Positions 46,883 through 61,000 of a stretch of 64,000 bases of DNA are shown in pieces. A program made the translations under genes and the position numbers. Under the pieces are notes generated by a model. The model worked only from the letters and a program-made list of their open reading frames with translations. It did not search any database and was not told where the DNA came from. The stretch is from contig JAUKTV010000001.1 in NCBI GenBank assembly GCA_030549205.1, positions 2,914,001 to 2,978,000 of the forward strand, in the 5' to 3' direction. The stretch's first letter is position 1. Each line of letters opens with the position of its first letter. This DNA comes from Apiosordaria backusii. Taxonomy: Eukaryota; Ascomycota; Sordariomycetes; Sordariales; Lasiosphaeriaceae.

Positions 46883-49800
46883 ATGGCTGCCCACTACCGG
46901 CAGCACCCCACCGTCCCAGTGGGATTCCAACCAGTCCAAGGCGGTTATGCCGCACCTCCACCACATCATGCGGCCCGAATGTCACCCTCACATCTCGGGG
47001 GCGGTGGCTTGGAAGGCACGCCTCTTACCGGAACTAGGAGGGGCAGCTCAACGGCGGTGCCGCCGCCACAACAGCCGCAACAGCCATTGCCAAGTGTGAA
47101 TGGAGAAGGAGCTGATGCTACGAGCACTGGCAAGGAGGGGACATCGACATCATCGGGGCAGAATCCTACAGGCTCGTCGTCCACTTCCAGCGGTCCAAAG
47201 CCAATTCGAAGGCGGCTGCGTATGATTACGTCTTGTCTCGAATGCCGGCGGCGGAAACTCAAATGCAACAAGGGTGCAACGTGCAGTAACTGTGTGAGAT
47301 TCTCAAGGGAGTGTCTTTACCTCGGCCCCAAGCTTGATGAGGCGAGTCAGATACGACTTACAGAGATCAAGGAGAAGGTCGGATCACTGGAGAGACAGTT
47401 TGAGAGGGATGTTGCCAGAGGGGCGACTGGAGGTGGTGGAGGCAGGGGTGGTGGCTCTCGTCAGCAACGGATTCTGGCTGACGATGTCGAGGATGATTTT
47501 GACGAAGAGCGTGACCTCCAAATCAGCTCAATGGTGGCGCTTGATCTCACCTACGATGACTATCCTGATGGGGTTGGTACTGACGACTTGATCGATCTGG
47601 GCATCCGGGTTGGGAGGATGAGAATTACAGAGCGAATCGGGGGGTTGAACAGACCACGCATTTCGGAAGAGGTAAGCTATCCTCACTGCCAATCCTGAAG
47701 CAAGTTTCTGACCTGATCAATTGTTTAGATTCAAGCTGGAATCGCAGATTCCCCGGTGCCTACCACGCCTTCGTCCACACCTACGCCTTGGTTCAACGGA
47801 ACATCACAGATGCTAGGAGGCGACGGTACATCGGAGGCGTCGTTTGACATGCTCCCAGACTTTCTCAAGCCCGGTGACTCCTATCTTCCACCCACGAGCG
47901 GCTTCTTCTTTGGCCAATCTGGTGTATCACCGCCACTGGAGCAGCTGTTACCTGGTAGCAGAGAGTGGGGCCAGCGTTTGGTTAACCGCTACTTTGAAGC
48001 AGTCCACCCTATTGCGCGGTGTATCCACAGACCGTCTTTCGACGCCTTGTATCAGTCATTTTGGGACGATATTGCACAGAACTGGGAACCCCGTCCTTCG
48101 GTACAGGCGCTTGTGTTTGCTGCTTGGTTCAGTGCTGCCGTCAGTCTTGACGAAGTTCAAGCTCAGAATGACTTTGGGAACACGAAAAGCGCCATCGTGG
48201 CTCATATGAAAGTTGCTACCGAGACGGCATTGAGCAAGGCCAACTTTTTGAGAACAACAAAATTCGAGACTATGCAGGCGTTTATCATGTATATGGTGAG
48301 TCGGTACGACACTCGTGGTGTGTGCAAAGTTGACTTACACAACTACACAGCTTCCGCTCTGTAGAGACGAGGTATCAAGAGCACACTCTGTGCTGGTTGG
48401 TGCTGCCGTTCGAATGGCCGAGTGTATGGGGCTTCATCGCGATGGTGAAGCTTACGGCCTTAGCCCCTTGGAAACACACGTACGACGGCTTGTTTGGCAC
48501 CAGCTCTGTTTCCTGGACATACGGACATGCGAAGCCCAAGGGCCAAAGCCAGCCATTCGGCGCGAGGACTACGACACCAGGCTACCCCTGAACTGCGAAG
48601 AGACGGACCTCACGGCGAGCATGGCTTCTGTCCCGCCGCCGGCTGATCAGTGGACGTCGACCACGCTTGTGCTGATGAGGTTCGAAATCAACGAGATGAT
48701 GCGCATCATCTGGGCGGACCGACGCAAGCTGGAAACCCACAAGACAACGCTGACGGCGGTTCTCACTAAGATTGAGAACTTTCGTAAGCGCATATTTGAG
48801 AAGTACAACCGCTTTCTCAACGAAGAGGTGCCGACTCAGAGATATGCAAAGCTCGTCATGCAGCTTCTGATTTACCGGTTGCACGCCATGGTGCTACACC
48901 CGTACCACTCTAATGCGACCAGTCCATTGCCCGACCGCCTCAACGGTCTACTCATCACAAGCGGCATTTTGATCATTGAGACTGCCATTCAGCTCGAATC
49001 TGACCCTAGATTTCGAGATTGGTCCTGGTATCTCGGTGCATACCAGCAGTATCAGATTGCGCTGCTCCTGGCCACGGAGATTTATTATCGGCCTCAAAAT
49101 AAGGAGTGTAACCGGATTTGGAGGTGTCTCGACTATGTCTTCAACTTGGACCCCAACGAAGCGCGGGACCAAAAAAGTCTCATGATTCTGACTGAGATCA
49201 TGGGCAAAACGAGCGTCTATCTCGGTATGCGCAAGATTCGCGCACCGACTGGTATTACCAGGGCCGTTCCTTACAAACAGGCTGTCAAAGAATCGCCCCC
49301 TCAGTCGCACACCCTGGTTCCTCCTGGATCGTTCCCCCAGCAGCAACAACAGATGCATCAGATGGCCGGCGGCTCAGCTCATGGAATGAAGCCCGACCCA
49401 AGCATACCTCCTTTGCCTGTGAATGCTATTCCCACAGTCAACATGCCGATGTCAAATACAAGCATGGCCGCTCACTCAGTATCCTCGTCAAGCATCCCTG
49501 CCCGTATTCCTCCGTTTGGCCACTCTCCCATAATGTTTCCTCTCCAACAGCCAGCAATCATGCCTAACATGGTCTTTGCCGGTGTGTCTAACGGCGAGGC
49601 TCTATGGGGCTTCCCGCACATGAATCCCGGGAGTCCTGAGAATAGCAGTGATGGCGGAAGTGTGGTTGGGCAGTCGCAACGTCATGGAAGTATTGCCGGG
49701 CCTGGGGCGGCTGTTAATGTGATGGATAATATTGACTGGGTGAGTGTGTTCTCCCTCTCCTGTATTTGGCATCGATCACTAACCGATCTATAACAGGACG

Positions 49801-49964
49801 CTATTAACCTTCTATTTCCAACCGACCCCAACACCGGCGAGCTCAGCTTCAACTCCTTCCAAGTCGACCATTCTGTCCACGTTGATAACTCTGTCGGTGC
49901 TCATGCGACGGGACATACTCCTCACCATCAGCAGCCACATTCACAGACACAGTGGCACAACTGA
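46883..49964 (+). CDS. Zn(II)2Cys6 transcription factor with fungal_trans domain
   Basis: Exons 46883-47671, 47729-48295, 48351-49739 and 49797-49964 encode 970 residues. The zinc cluster near residue 128 reads CLECRRRKLKCNKGATCSNC then VRFSREC, spacing CX2CX6CX5CX2CX6C, which is canonical for this fungal family and binds CGG-type triplets as a dimer. A short coiled coil follows (LTEIKEKVGSLERQFER). The middle homology (fungal_trans) region spans roughly 300-650, with NRYFEAVHPIARCIHRPSF and GLHRDGEAYGLSPLETHVRR. The C terminus is Gln/Pro/Ser/Met-rich and ends in an acidic-hydrophobic segment, NVMDNIDWDAINLLFPTDP, split by the last intron, which may be the activation patch. Target genes cannot be inferred; no metabolic cluster adjoins it. 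Confidence 0.88.
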
Positions 49965-50836
49965 TTACCAATGGATATATTGTTATCTAGGTGATATCTT
50001 GTATTTCTTCTCTGCCATTACTCACGTATCTCTTAATTGCCAAAGTGCTGCCATTTAACTCGTTTCGACAACGCTTCCAAACTTCTTAGCAAACTTGAAA
50101 CAACATCAGTCAAGAATTACTGGGAAGATCGGGTCATGTGTGTGGCAGATGAAGCAAAGTTAATAAAGAGAAAAGCAGGAAACAGACAGGGCGGCTCTAA
50201 TAGTTGCCGATGGTCAAACATATTTTTCGTTACGGCGGGCAAGGTGAGGATGGTGTTTGGGGTTTGAGGATTTTCATTGGCTTTTATTATGTTTATTTGC
50301 TCTCTCTCTCTCTCTCTCTCACGGTGTTGCTTTCATTCATCACTCGTTTTATACCATATATTTATTTGCTTTGGCAAGGTTCGAAAAGAGGAAAGAGGGG
50401 ATGGTGGATGTGGGGAACAATGTGGGAGATCGTGTAAAAAGGGAATTATAGGTGGCGAAGATATAGGGTGCGGATGTAGAATGGGGAGTGTAAAAAGGTC
50501 GTGTAAACTGGAATCAGGGTCTTTGGAAGAAGTAGATGGGATTCATTCAGGGGATATAGTGGAGAAGCAGTATATCTATCTCACGCAGAGATGCGACTAA
50601 TTTTGAGACTAATTCATGCTTGTCGGTCTATGCTGGGTGGGGTGCTTCCTCGGGCATCTGTGAGATGCAGTGATGGTTGGGATTGTGGTTTAGGGAGTAG
50701 ACTCGGCTCTATTTACCTGGGTTACTCTTTAAAAGTGTTGATTACCTTGGACAAAGGGATAAAGGGGTTACAAACAACCAGTTGAACTAAGGTATTCGGC
50801 TAGTATTGGAAGAAGAAAGTTAAGAGCCCTCACCAA

Positions 50837-50869
50837 GTGACATCTACCGAAGCTTGACGTAGATGTCAC
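50837..50869. repeat. Perfect 11-bp inverted repeat (hairpin)
   Basis: GTGACATCTAC (50837-50847) and its exact reverse complement GTAGATGTCAC (50859-50869) flank an 11-nt loop containing AAGCTT. It lies between two convergent genes, about 0.9 kb past one stop and 1.2 kb past the other. It may be a protein site or an RNA structure in a 3' flank; no family is recognised. Confidence 0.85.
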
Positions 50870-50973
50870 GACCGATGGTATGTCAAGTAAACAAAAGCCG
50901 ACCCTAACAAAGCTAAAGGAAGGTTGCAGAGCGTGTAACTTGAGTTTTAGGCCCAACTCCCTTCCCCCTTTAA

Positions 50974-51013
50974 CACATTAGCACATTTACACATTTACAC
51001 ATTAGCACATTAG
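50974..51013. repeat. Octamer tandem repeat, five copies of CACATT[AT][AG]
   Basis: Three copies of CACATTAG and two of CACATTTA in direct tandem, followed by further decayed ACACATTAC units to about 51052. The unit is the same octamer as the nine-copy array at 20213-20284. Confidence 0.9.
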
Positions 51014-52080
51014 CACACTACTCCTTTTACACATTACCCCTGTTACACATTACCTCTTTTATCACCTTTATCACCTGTACCACATTTGCATATCAACACC
51101 TTACACCTGTCCACCTTGTCTACCGAATCACTGCTGGTCCATTATATTCCTCTCTTCAGTAGTCCTTCTGCGCCAACTGCTGCGAGGCATATCCCATCAG
51201 CAACTACCGATACACAAACAAACCCCCAGACAGATACTAGGTAGGTAGTTAAACCCCCAATAAACCCCAAATAAACCCAACAGATACATAAAAACCAAAA
51301 ATCTGGGAGAAGCCACCCTGTTTTCAATACACCGATAGTATGATGTACCTAATAGTCGATGAATTCCGGACATGCCTCGTGTACGTACACATCTCAAACA
51401 TCACGAAAGAGGCAGGTGAGTAGGTGAGTAGGGCAAAAACATTGCTTTCAATTCCATTGCAACGAAGAAGGAAGATCTAGCTAGATAATAGATATGGTCA
51501 TCAATCATTACATCATTTATCGTCTTGTGTGTCATCATCATAAATCGGGTATGCTTCCATGCCATGATAGGTAACCAACCTCCCAAACTTTTCCATGCCA
51601 TCTGAGAACAGCAGGAGCTTCGAAACAAAGAGAAAGAAAGAGAGTCAACCCCAACAACAGCAACAGCAACCTCGACTTGAACAACAAACAATAAAATCAA
51701 GCTAGCAAAACATCCCCTAACAGTCCAGAGATAACAAGATGAAGAAGATAGCACTTTTCTTTCAAAACGCAAGAGCAGAGAAAACTCAAATAACGATAAC
51801 AGCAGAGCAGGGTATGTAGTAACCAAAACAAAACAGAAACCAAAGTACATGATCAAAAACATTAAAAATATTTTCCAACGACAAAGAAAAGAAAAAGTCC
51901 AACGCATGTATGCTTGCTTCATATATCCCAACCCAAAAAGATCCCACCCACACTACCCATCATAATCCACCATATCCTCCCACCCCCCCCCCCACCATCC
52001 CTTGTCAAATGAAGCGAATCCCAAAACCCTAAACGCCTTGCAAAACATTTTCCCCTTTATTCCCCCTTTCAAAATGTCCC

Positions 52081-55000
52081 TTAAATGTACCCCTCATGAT
52101 CGCCCATACTAACATCGCTCATCCCACTCCTTTCCCTCGGCCCCGGCGGCGGGGGTAACTGCCGTGGACTCCTCTCCTGCTTCGGGCTCCTCCCGCCCAA
52201 GCTCGCCCCACCCCCGGCATCACTAATCGGAGTCAACAACCTCACATTCTTCCCCCTGATGCTCTGCGTAGGCGTAGCAGGCGAGGCGTACGCCGACCTC
52301 GCCACCAGAACCTGCGCAGGCGTGACAACGATCTCGTCGTCACCCCTCCCTTCATCATCCCCCTTTCTCAACACCAGCGGAAACAAAACCACCCTCACCG
52401 TCGCGCCGGTGGATTCAAGCTCCTCATTGGTCAGATTCGACTGCCCGCCGTCGTTCATCAGCGCGGCGTTGAACTTGACATCTTCGACGAGCTCCCCTGC
52501 GTCGTCGTATTCCGGCTGCAGAGGGGGGAGCATCATGTACTCGGCCCTCTGGCAACGCATCTCAATCGCCAATCCCACCGCCTCTCTCACAACCCGGCGG
52601 AGCTGGGCTTGGATTTGATCTTCCAGATTAGAAGGGGGAGGCAAGATCTTGGCTAGAGTGTCCAAAATAGCTTGGACGACTGCCTCCGTGTCCTGATCGC
52701 GCTGCCTCTTGAAACCGGGCCGGCGCGACAAGAGCGTCAACGTCACAGCGCGCCACTGTCGGACGGCGTGGGGAGGTCCGACGTCAATGAGCTGCTTCTC
52801 GAGGTGCTTGAGCTTTTGGCGCTGCTCGCGGTCCATGCCGAAGAGATACCGCGTAAAGACAAACTCCCAGATCATGGTCATGGTCATGCTCATGAAAATG
52901 TCGCGGCGGCGGACGCGGTCGTTGAGGTAAGTGTCGACATTGGAGCCGTCGAGGACGGCATTGTCGAGGCGGTCAATCAGTTTCTCATCGCTGAGTTCAT
53001 TGGTGAGGCGGCAGGCGCGCATGTCGCTGAACTTGGAGAAGCGGAGCACCCATTGGGAGACGTGGGCGCATAATTGCTGGCAGCGATGGTCAAAGTAGTC
53101 AATGTCACGGACGTCGAGGAAGTCGGGATCCTCGCCGACTCTGCTCTGCTCGAGGATTTGCTGCTGTAGCTTCTTGATCTCCTCTGTCGAGGCCTCTAGC
53201 TGGGCGCGGAGATGGGCGATCTCGGCATCTTTTTCCTTGGCAGATCGCGCTTGCTTTTGGAGCTCCTTGGTGGCCTGAGCTTGTTGGGCCTCGAAGCGAC
53301 GAATCTCCTCGTGGTGCTTGACGGCGATGGCAGAGGTAGAGCTGCGAAGGCCGTCATTGGTTTGTTTTAATCGCTCGATAACCTCATTTGCTTCTTGGAG
53401 CGCGCGTTTGAGGTGCTCAATTTCGTACTCGCGGTCGCTGTCGGAGGAGAGGCTCCCACGGGCCAGCTGTGATTCTGCTTGGGCGCCCCTCTGTGCGAGC
53501 TGCTGATTTTCATGGATGAGCTGCTCGACGCGAGCCTCGAGCTCAATTACTTGCAAGCTCTGGCGGCGACGCATGCTGTGCGGTCGAGTCGGTGAGCGTG
53601 GAGAGCCAATTCGGCCCTCGCCATAAGCCTCCTGGGGACAGCAGGGTTAGCAGTTTGAAGCGAGAATAATTTATGAATGGCAGGGAATAGAAAAAACTTA
53701 CAAAGACATCGGCCATGTCCTTGGCGGCACGGGTACGACCTTCATTCGCGATGGGCGGAGATGTGGTCGGTGTTGAGGAAGAAGCAACGGCCAGGGCTCC
53801 CCCAGCGATAGCGATGGCTGGGGAGAGGTCGGTTGAATTTTGACCGTGCTTGGCGGCTAGCTCTGTTTGGCTAGTGGTCTCTGACCGCAAGTTCCCACTG
53901 GTTCGCTTGCCCATCCGTCGGAGTGGGGGCGTCGCAGTGTTGTGCGACCGGATGCTCCCGACACTGCCTGGGCTGTCAGGCCGCAACGGTTCAGGCGTGC
54001 GGAGGCGTTGCAGGCTGGTATTGGGCCCAATCCGCTTGGCACTACTGCTGCCAACAGCCGATGCAACCGCTGATTTTTCAGGCTCGGGCGTGTGAGGGGG
54101 TGGTGAAGGCTCCTGCAAGTGAACATGTCCGCCCAGCGGTGAGCGTCTTTTTTGTCGCTCCGCTTCAGCGCTGTTGCGTGGTGTGGAGGCAAGGTCGAGT
54201 CTCGGTGACAGTGACCGGTGGCCAAGGTGAACACCGCTGACTCCGCTGTCACGGAGGTGCTCGGTTTCGCCAGGTTGAAGGCGGACAGGCGTTTTCTGTT
54301 TCTTGGGTTCAACTTCCTCCGAAAGCTCTTCTTGCACTGGCGGCAAGCTGGCGTGAGATCGCATAAAGTCCCCGAAACTGGACATGCGCGGAAGGCGAAC
54401 GGGTTGGTCTGCCACGGGAATTGTCTCCCGGACATGCTCTTTCTTGTCATCCGCCGTGATATCTCGTGTGTCGAATGCCTCCTCATCAGCAATATCATCA
54501 GGAAAAGAAAACGACCGTTGCACAGGCTCTGGCTCCGGCGACGGCGAGCTCTTCCCACGCTCCATCTTCCTCCCCCTCTGTGAATCTTCCGTCTTTTCCC
54601 CTGACAACCCCCTAAGTGACCTGGGTATCGTCTCCGAATCCATCCGCCCCAGCCCAGACTCGGGCAAATTCCTCAGTGACCTCCTCGACTTTCTCTCAGC
54701 TCTAGGCTCATCTTCCTCATCAAACAAACTCCCCTCCAGTTTCTTCTTCGTCCCCTCCACCGTAGACCCCTTTTGCTCAACACCCCAATCATCCTCTTCC
54801 TCCGGATAAACCGGTGCACCCCCCAAGAAAGACCTCGTATTCTCATCTTCCCATGTTGAAGTCAACACACTGATATTATCATCACCCAGGACACTCCAAC
54901 CCTCCTCTTTTTGCTTCCCCTTCAACTTGTCCAACGACAAAACACCACCCGTCAACGCGGCAGTCGCCGCAACAACAGCCTCCTCCTTATTCTTCTCCTT

Positions 55001-58000
55001 GTTAGGACTCTCATCAACATCAACACCAGCAAGCTCAGCTGCCACGTCCATCGCGGACACAGCAGGCACCGCCAGCTCTTCCTTTTCTGCCTCCACAGTC
55101 TTGACCTTTTTGCGTCTTCCCTCGTACTCAAAAGGTGGCTCGTGAGAGATGTGGCTGCTTTCTTGAGCGGGTGTGAGATTAACTTGTGCTTTGAGACCCT
55201 GTGGTGGTGTTCTTTCAAGGGTGATTGGGGGAAGTAAAGTAATCTCAGGAAGTAAGCCCCTGCCAGCGGTGACAGGCGCAGGAGTAACCGGAGGAAGACC
55301 CTCAGTCTGATTTTGAGTGATTGGAGTTGCAGGGACAGGAGACACAGGAGTGATTTCCCTCTTGATTTCCCGGTTGACTGGAGTTGAGGGTAAAGGAGCA
55401 GTAGCCAATTCAACCGCCTTCTCAGGGACAGGGGTTTGAGGTCTGCTGGGAGGAAGAGGTGCCATCTCAGCCTCACGAGTGGGCATGTCGGGTGTCTGTG
55501 GTCTGCTGACTGGCTTGGGCAGATCGACAGTGATGGGTTCTTCCTCGATGGGAACGGCAGGTGCAACCTCACCGATCTGGTCAGCCCCCTTCTCCTGGAG
55601 CTCGTTGAAGACAGGCTCTTGCTCAGCAATGGGAGTCTCTTCAATAACATCCACTTCAACCACGGGAGCAGTCTCAGCATCCAGGATCTCGACATCAACA
55701 ACTGGAGCGTCCTCATCAGAGGGTGTCTCGATGATCGGGGCTTCAACGACAGAAACCTCTACGGTAGGTGTCTCAGTAACCGACACCTCTTCGAGAACTG
55801 GGGATTCAGCGATGGGAGCACCGCCAACCACAGAGCCTCGCTCTTCCACGAAGACAGCCTCATCCAGGGAACGATTTGACGCCTTCTCTGCCAGAACAGC
55901 CTGAGGTTTAAGGTCGGGGACAACGAAAGGTGTCTGGTCCTGCTGCTCGATGACTAGAGGCGTATTCACACCAGAACCACCGTCATGATCGTCAATCACG
56001 GCCGGGATGTTCTTGCCCCTTTTCTTGTTCTTCTTTGATTTTTTTGTTCGCAAGGGGAAGAAATCATCATTGACCTCAGGCTCGGGTGGCTGGATGACCG
56101 GCTCTTCGATAGGAAGCTGGCGGCCGCCTGGCTTTTCGGGACCCTGTTCTTCAATGATTGGTGCAACAGGGGCGGCATCCTCAGGGCTGGCGGGTTCAGC
56201 AATCGGTTCAGGTACTGGCTCTGAAATGGGCTCTTGTTGTTGAGGAGTCTGTTCCTCGACCGGAAGCTCACGGTCGATTAGCTTATCGGTGGTCTCACTT
56301 GTGATCTTGAGCTCAGTGCTTGGCGCAACACGAGCGGCCTCCTCGAAGGCGGGGATTGTGGTGGATTCTGGGATGACCTCCGCCACGACTTCCTCGACCG
56401 GCTGAACAGAAGACTCTGGGACAGACTCAGCGATTGGAGCAGTGATCGTTTCAGGAGTCTGTTCAAGAGCAGGCTCCACTGGAGCTTCACGAGCGAGTTC
56501 AGGGGTAACACTGCGCTCCATCGCCTCAGTGGGTACAGAGGGTTCCTCGATAGCACCGGGGATCTCGACAACTGGGACGGTCTCAACCTTCTCATCCGTT
56601 TCGATAACAGCAGGCGCCTCGACTGAGACGTTAGCGACAGGGTCCTCCTCAATATGAGACTCGGACACCATCTCTTGGGCGCCACCGGAGAGTTCCGTAA
56701 CATTAAGAATGATTGGTGTTCCAACGGCTTCCTCAATTACAGGAGTAGCTTGCTCCTCGGAATTATCAGGCTCTGAAACGATGGTGGGGACGTGCTCAGT
56801 CTCCGGTGCCTGTTGTTCCCGTGTAGGAGTGATCTCGGAGACGTCCAAAGAACGATTTAGACTGGGTTCTTGGGCATATTCTTCAGTGACGGGGCAAATC
56901 GGTTCAGTAACTTCAACCTGAGGAGTGGCGACTGGAGGTTGCTCGAGCTCAGGTTGTAGGTCAATAGCCCGCAAAATCTCCGGTAGCGTATTGATCTCGG
57001 GCTCAACTGCGGGTTGAGAAGCAGAAACGTCTAAAGAGCGTTCTTGACTGGGCTCTTCAATAGGTTCAACAGTAGGAGCAATCTCCTCGGCAATAGGAAT
57101 GTGAGGCTCCTCTGCGGCCGGCTCCTCAATCGCCGCGGGCTGAGAAGTGGTGACTGGTAGCTGGTTCAGCTCAGATAGTTGCTGAGTAACTTCGTTCACA
57201 GGCTCGGTCTCGCCGATGACCGTCGCATCCTTGTCCTCTGACGGTTCTTCTTGCACCTTCGATGGTTCGGCAGTCTCAGTCTGTTGTTTAACAGGCTTAG
57301 ATGCCTTCAAGACTGGTTCCGGAACAGTGGGGGCGATCCCAAGGATGGAAATCGCCTCCGGGGTCTCATGTAGGATTGTTGTCGAGGACTCGGGTTCAAT
57401 TTCGGCATCAAGAGCCTTTGGAAGTTCTGATGGAACGATCTCAGGCTGCTGTTCCGGAAGCTCTGGAGCAGTGATAATCTCCTCGACCGCAGGGATAGGC
57501 TCGATGGCCACCGGCTCAGGAGCGAGGATTGGTTCAGCCTCTACGTCGGATTCTGGAAGGGGTACGGCTGTCGCCTCGGGTAAAAAAGACTGTGGCTCGT
57601 CGCTGGTCATTGTCTCGGCGTGTTCATCTTGTGATTCAACCCTAAGAGAGGGCTCTTCGATCCTTGACTCGAGGGGATTGCTGATTTCCTGCGAGGGTGT
57701 CACAATGCTGGAAGCAGACCCGGAACTACCGACCTTGGAGCCCTTCTTTTTCTTCTTCTTGGACTTTTTGGACGGCTGGGTCTCCTCTTGAGCCTGTAGG
57801 GCCGCTGCCTCGATAGGCTGGGGGGCAACCTCCGTGGGCTCTTCGACTGGCAAGGTCTCGGCCGAGGGTAATCCGCGCTCAGTGGGCTCCGGACTAGATG
57901 GGGCGATTGCCTCTTCGACAACTGGCAAAACGATAACGGGCTCGGTTGGTTCGTTGATGAAAACAAAAGGCTGCTCACAGATCGGTTCCTCGATTGATGG

Positions 58001-61000
58001 CTCGGTGGCGGAGTCCATGATTACTGCGGTTGGCTCCTCGGTAACCGCTGAAGTTGCAACACCTGAATTTTCAGTCTCGATTCCGACGGTCTTGTTCTTC
58101 TTCTTTTTCGTACCCTTCTTTTTCTTGATCGGCACATCGACGGTCTCTTCGGGCTGTGCTTCAACAATTGCTTCAGGGGCTGGAGTAGGTTCCTCAGGGG
58201 TTGTGTCGGCAGCAGGCAGACTTGGCGTTTGCGTTGGGGCCTCGACAACAACCGGAGACTCGTCAATAACCGCAGGGACTTCTTCGGGGATGGAAATCTC
58301 TTCAGAAACTGGGACTCCTTCGGGAATGAGAGCCTCTTCGGCAACGGCAGGTTTGTCTTCCGAATTAACCGGTACTTCATGAGCAACGGGAGGTTCCTCA
58401 ACAACGGCCGGTGCTTCGACAACGGCGGGTTCCTGGCTGTTAACTTCAGGCTCCTTGAAGGCAGCGGCGGACCCCTCCACGAGAACAGTCGACTCTTCAG
58501 TAACCGGGGTTTCTTCAACGACAGCAGGTTCTTCAACGACAGCAGGAACCTGTCTGACGCCAACCACCGGTTCCACAAGATCGGCGGACTCTTCAGCGGT
58601 GGCAACAGGCTCTTCGATAACAACCGCAGGCTCCTCGACAACAGCAACAACCTCTTCAGCAACAGAGCCAACCACCTCCTCGATTTGAGGTTCGGGCTGA
58701 GCAGCGTCCGCTGGAACAACAACCTCCTCAGGGACTGCAACAACAAGCTCTTCAGGTATCTCAGTAACAGGTACTGTCGAAAGGTCTTCGGTGATGGTTG
58801 GTACTGGCTCCTCGATAGTGGCAACAGGCGTTGGCTCTTCAACAACAGCAGGAACCACTTCTTCCTCAGGCATAGCCTCAGGCGCAGCAATTTTCCTTGA
58901 GGTAGAGATCTCTTCCACGGCCGTTGGCACGGGCTCTTCCGCTGGCGTAGGATCCATTTCGATCTCGTCGGCTGTGACTTCTGGCAGAGGGGTTTCAGCC
59001 GCCAGAAGAAGAACATCATCATCGATTGTCGGCTGTCGGGTAACAGCAAGCGTCTCTTCAGCCGGAGTAGCAACAGGATCCTCTTCAGCCACGGCGTAAA
59101 GGACAGGTTCTTCAACAGCCAAAGTTGGCTCCTCAGGCACAGGAGCAACTTCCTTGACTGCAACGGGCTCCTCGGCGGGATAGAAAGTGATATTGGCGAC
59201 TTGCTCAGGTTGAGATTCGGACTCTTCCGCGGTAACAGGAACTGGCTCTTCAGCAACAGTCGGCGCAACCTCCTTCACAGCAGTAATGAGAGGAACATCC
59301 TCAGAACCAGCCGTGACAGTCTTGGGCCCAGCCTCGATATTGACCTCAGTCTCAGGCTCGGGCTCTTCCGGTAACGGGATCGTCATGGCCTCTGCCAGCT
59401 CCTCCAATTGAGACTGTGGCCGCTCAAGTTCAACAACTGGGACTGGGTCAGACTTCACTTCGAGTTCAGGCTCGATAACGCCAGCAGGTTTCTCTGGGAC
59501 ATTTTCAACGTCAACAGTCACAGGTTCGGGCTGAGCTTCGGAAATGGACTCAACAACAGGAGCAGCAGCGGGTTCAGGCTCAACCAAAGTGGTCGTCGAC
59601 TCAGCAACGGTTGACTCACCCGAGAGTTGCTCACTCAAGATTGTCGGTTCGACCTCCGGTGTAAGTGCGACAACAGCGTCGGGCTTCACTTGTGGCTCCG
59701 CATCCAGGACGACACTGCGGTCTGCAACTGGTGCCCGCTCTTGAACTGCAGGAATGTTGGCTTCGGCAGCTGGGATTCGTTCTCCAGGTAAAGGGATGGC
59801 GATCTCCTCTGCAGTGGTAGTGGGTTCTTCCACTATAGCCGGGACTAACTCTTCCTGAATAGGCGCTGCAGCTTCAGCCTCGGCGACGGCCGTGAATGCA
59901 AGTTCACGATTCTTTTCGACTGGTGGCTTTGGAGCGGTGATTTCCTTAGCAGTAGAAGCTGGCTGAGCCTCCTCTGGCACTTCCGCAATTGGCGCATCAG
60001 CCTGAACAGAGACTTCAGTTTGGGCGACTGTCTCGGGAGCAATGACAACCACCTCGGGTTGAGGCTCAGCGACAGCACTGACCGGCTCTTCCATCGCACG
60101 GATTTCCGATTCAGGTTCTTGAACAAGTGTCTCCTCAACGGGGGCAACTTCCTGGACGACTTCAACCAGAGTTTCTTCTTGAACAGGCTCAACGGTAGGT
60201 TCAGGAGCCGCCGCTGATTCGACTTCTTTGATCTCCTCTCCTTGAATGGCCTTTGGGACAACAGCACGTTCGCCGACTGAAGCCTGCTCTGAGAAAGCAG
60301 GCTGTGCGATGGGAGACTGCTCAGAAACAACCAGAGGCTCCTCGGTTGTTGCTGGTTCAGTAGCAGGAATTGTCTTCACCGCAGGAGTTGAATCTTCAAC
60401 CACGGCGGGCTGTTCAGTGGAGACTGGCTCTGAGACAACAATAGCCTCTTCGATCGGAGCTGGCTCTGAAGCAGTCGCAGTCTCCTCCTTGACTGTTTTT
60501 GCTGGCTCGACAGCAGGAACGGCTTCCTCCTCGACTGTTGCCGGCACGGCAGCAGTGGCTGTTTCCATTGCAGGAGTCAAGTCTTCAGCAATGACAGGCT
60601 CTTCGACAGCGACGGCCTCAGAAGCTGCGACAACTTCCTCATGTATCGGGGCGACCATTTCGGAGGGAGTAGGGGCAGCCTCTAGGGTTGACACTGTGAC
60701 TGCTGAATCCTCTGTGCTCTTGTCCGTTTGCTCAGTAGAAAGGCCAGGGTCCGCTGTTGTTTCCTGAGAAACTTGCTCCGTTTGCTCAGATGAAATTTCA
60801 GGTTCGGCAGCCTTTTCCTGAATGATCTCCTCTGTTTGCTGAGATGGGGCCTCAATGTCAGCTGCCTTTTCTTGAACGGTCTGCTCCGGTTGTCGAGACT
60901 CGAGCTCAGTGGTCTGCTCCTGAGCATTTTCCTCAGTGTGCTCAGATGAAAATTCAGGCTCGGCAGTCTTTTCCTGGACAATTTCGTCTGCTTGTTGAGA

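Larger units (their letters stand above)
49965..52080. other. Intergenic between convergent transcription-factor and leashin genes
   Basis: About 2.1 kb of 3' flanks without a supported gene. It holds a CT dinucleotide run (about 50299-50320), the hairpin at 50837-50869, the octamer array at 50974-51013, and AAACCCTAA at 52024-52032 near the stop of the giant gene. Confidence 0.5.

Noticed and set aside
57216..58900. Long plus-strand open frames opposite the giant gene (up to about 223 codons)
   Set aside because: They are antisense images of the GAA/GAG/GCC/CCG-rich repeats, which create few stop codons in the opposite strand; their Ser/Gly/Asn-rich proteins are by-products.
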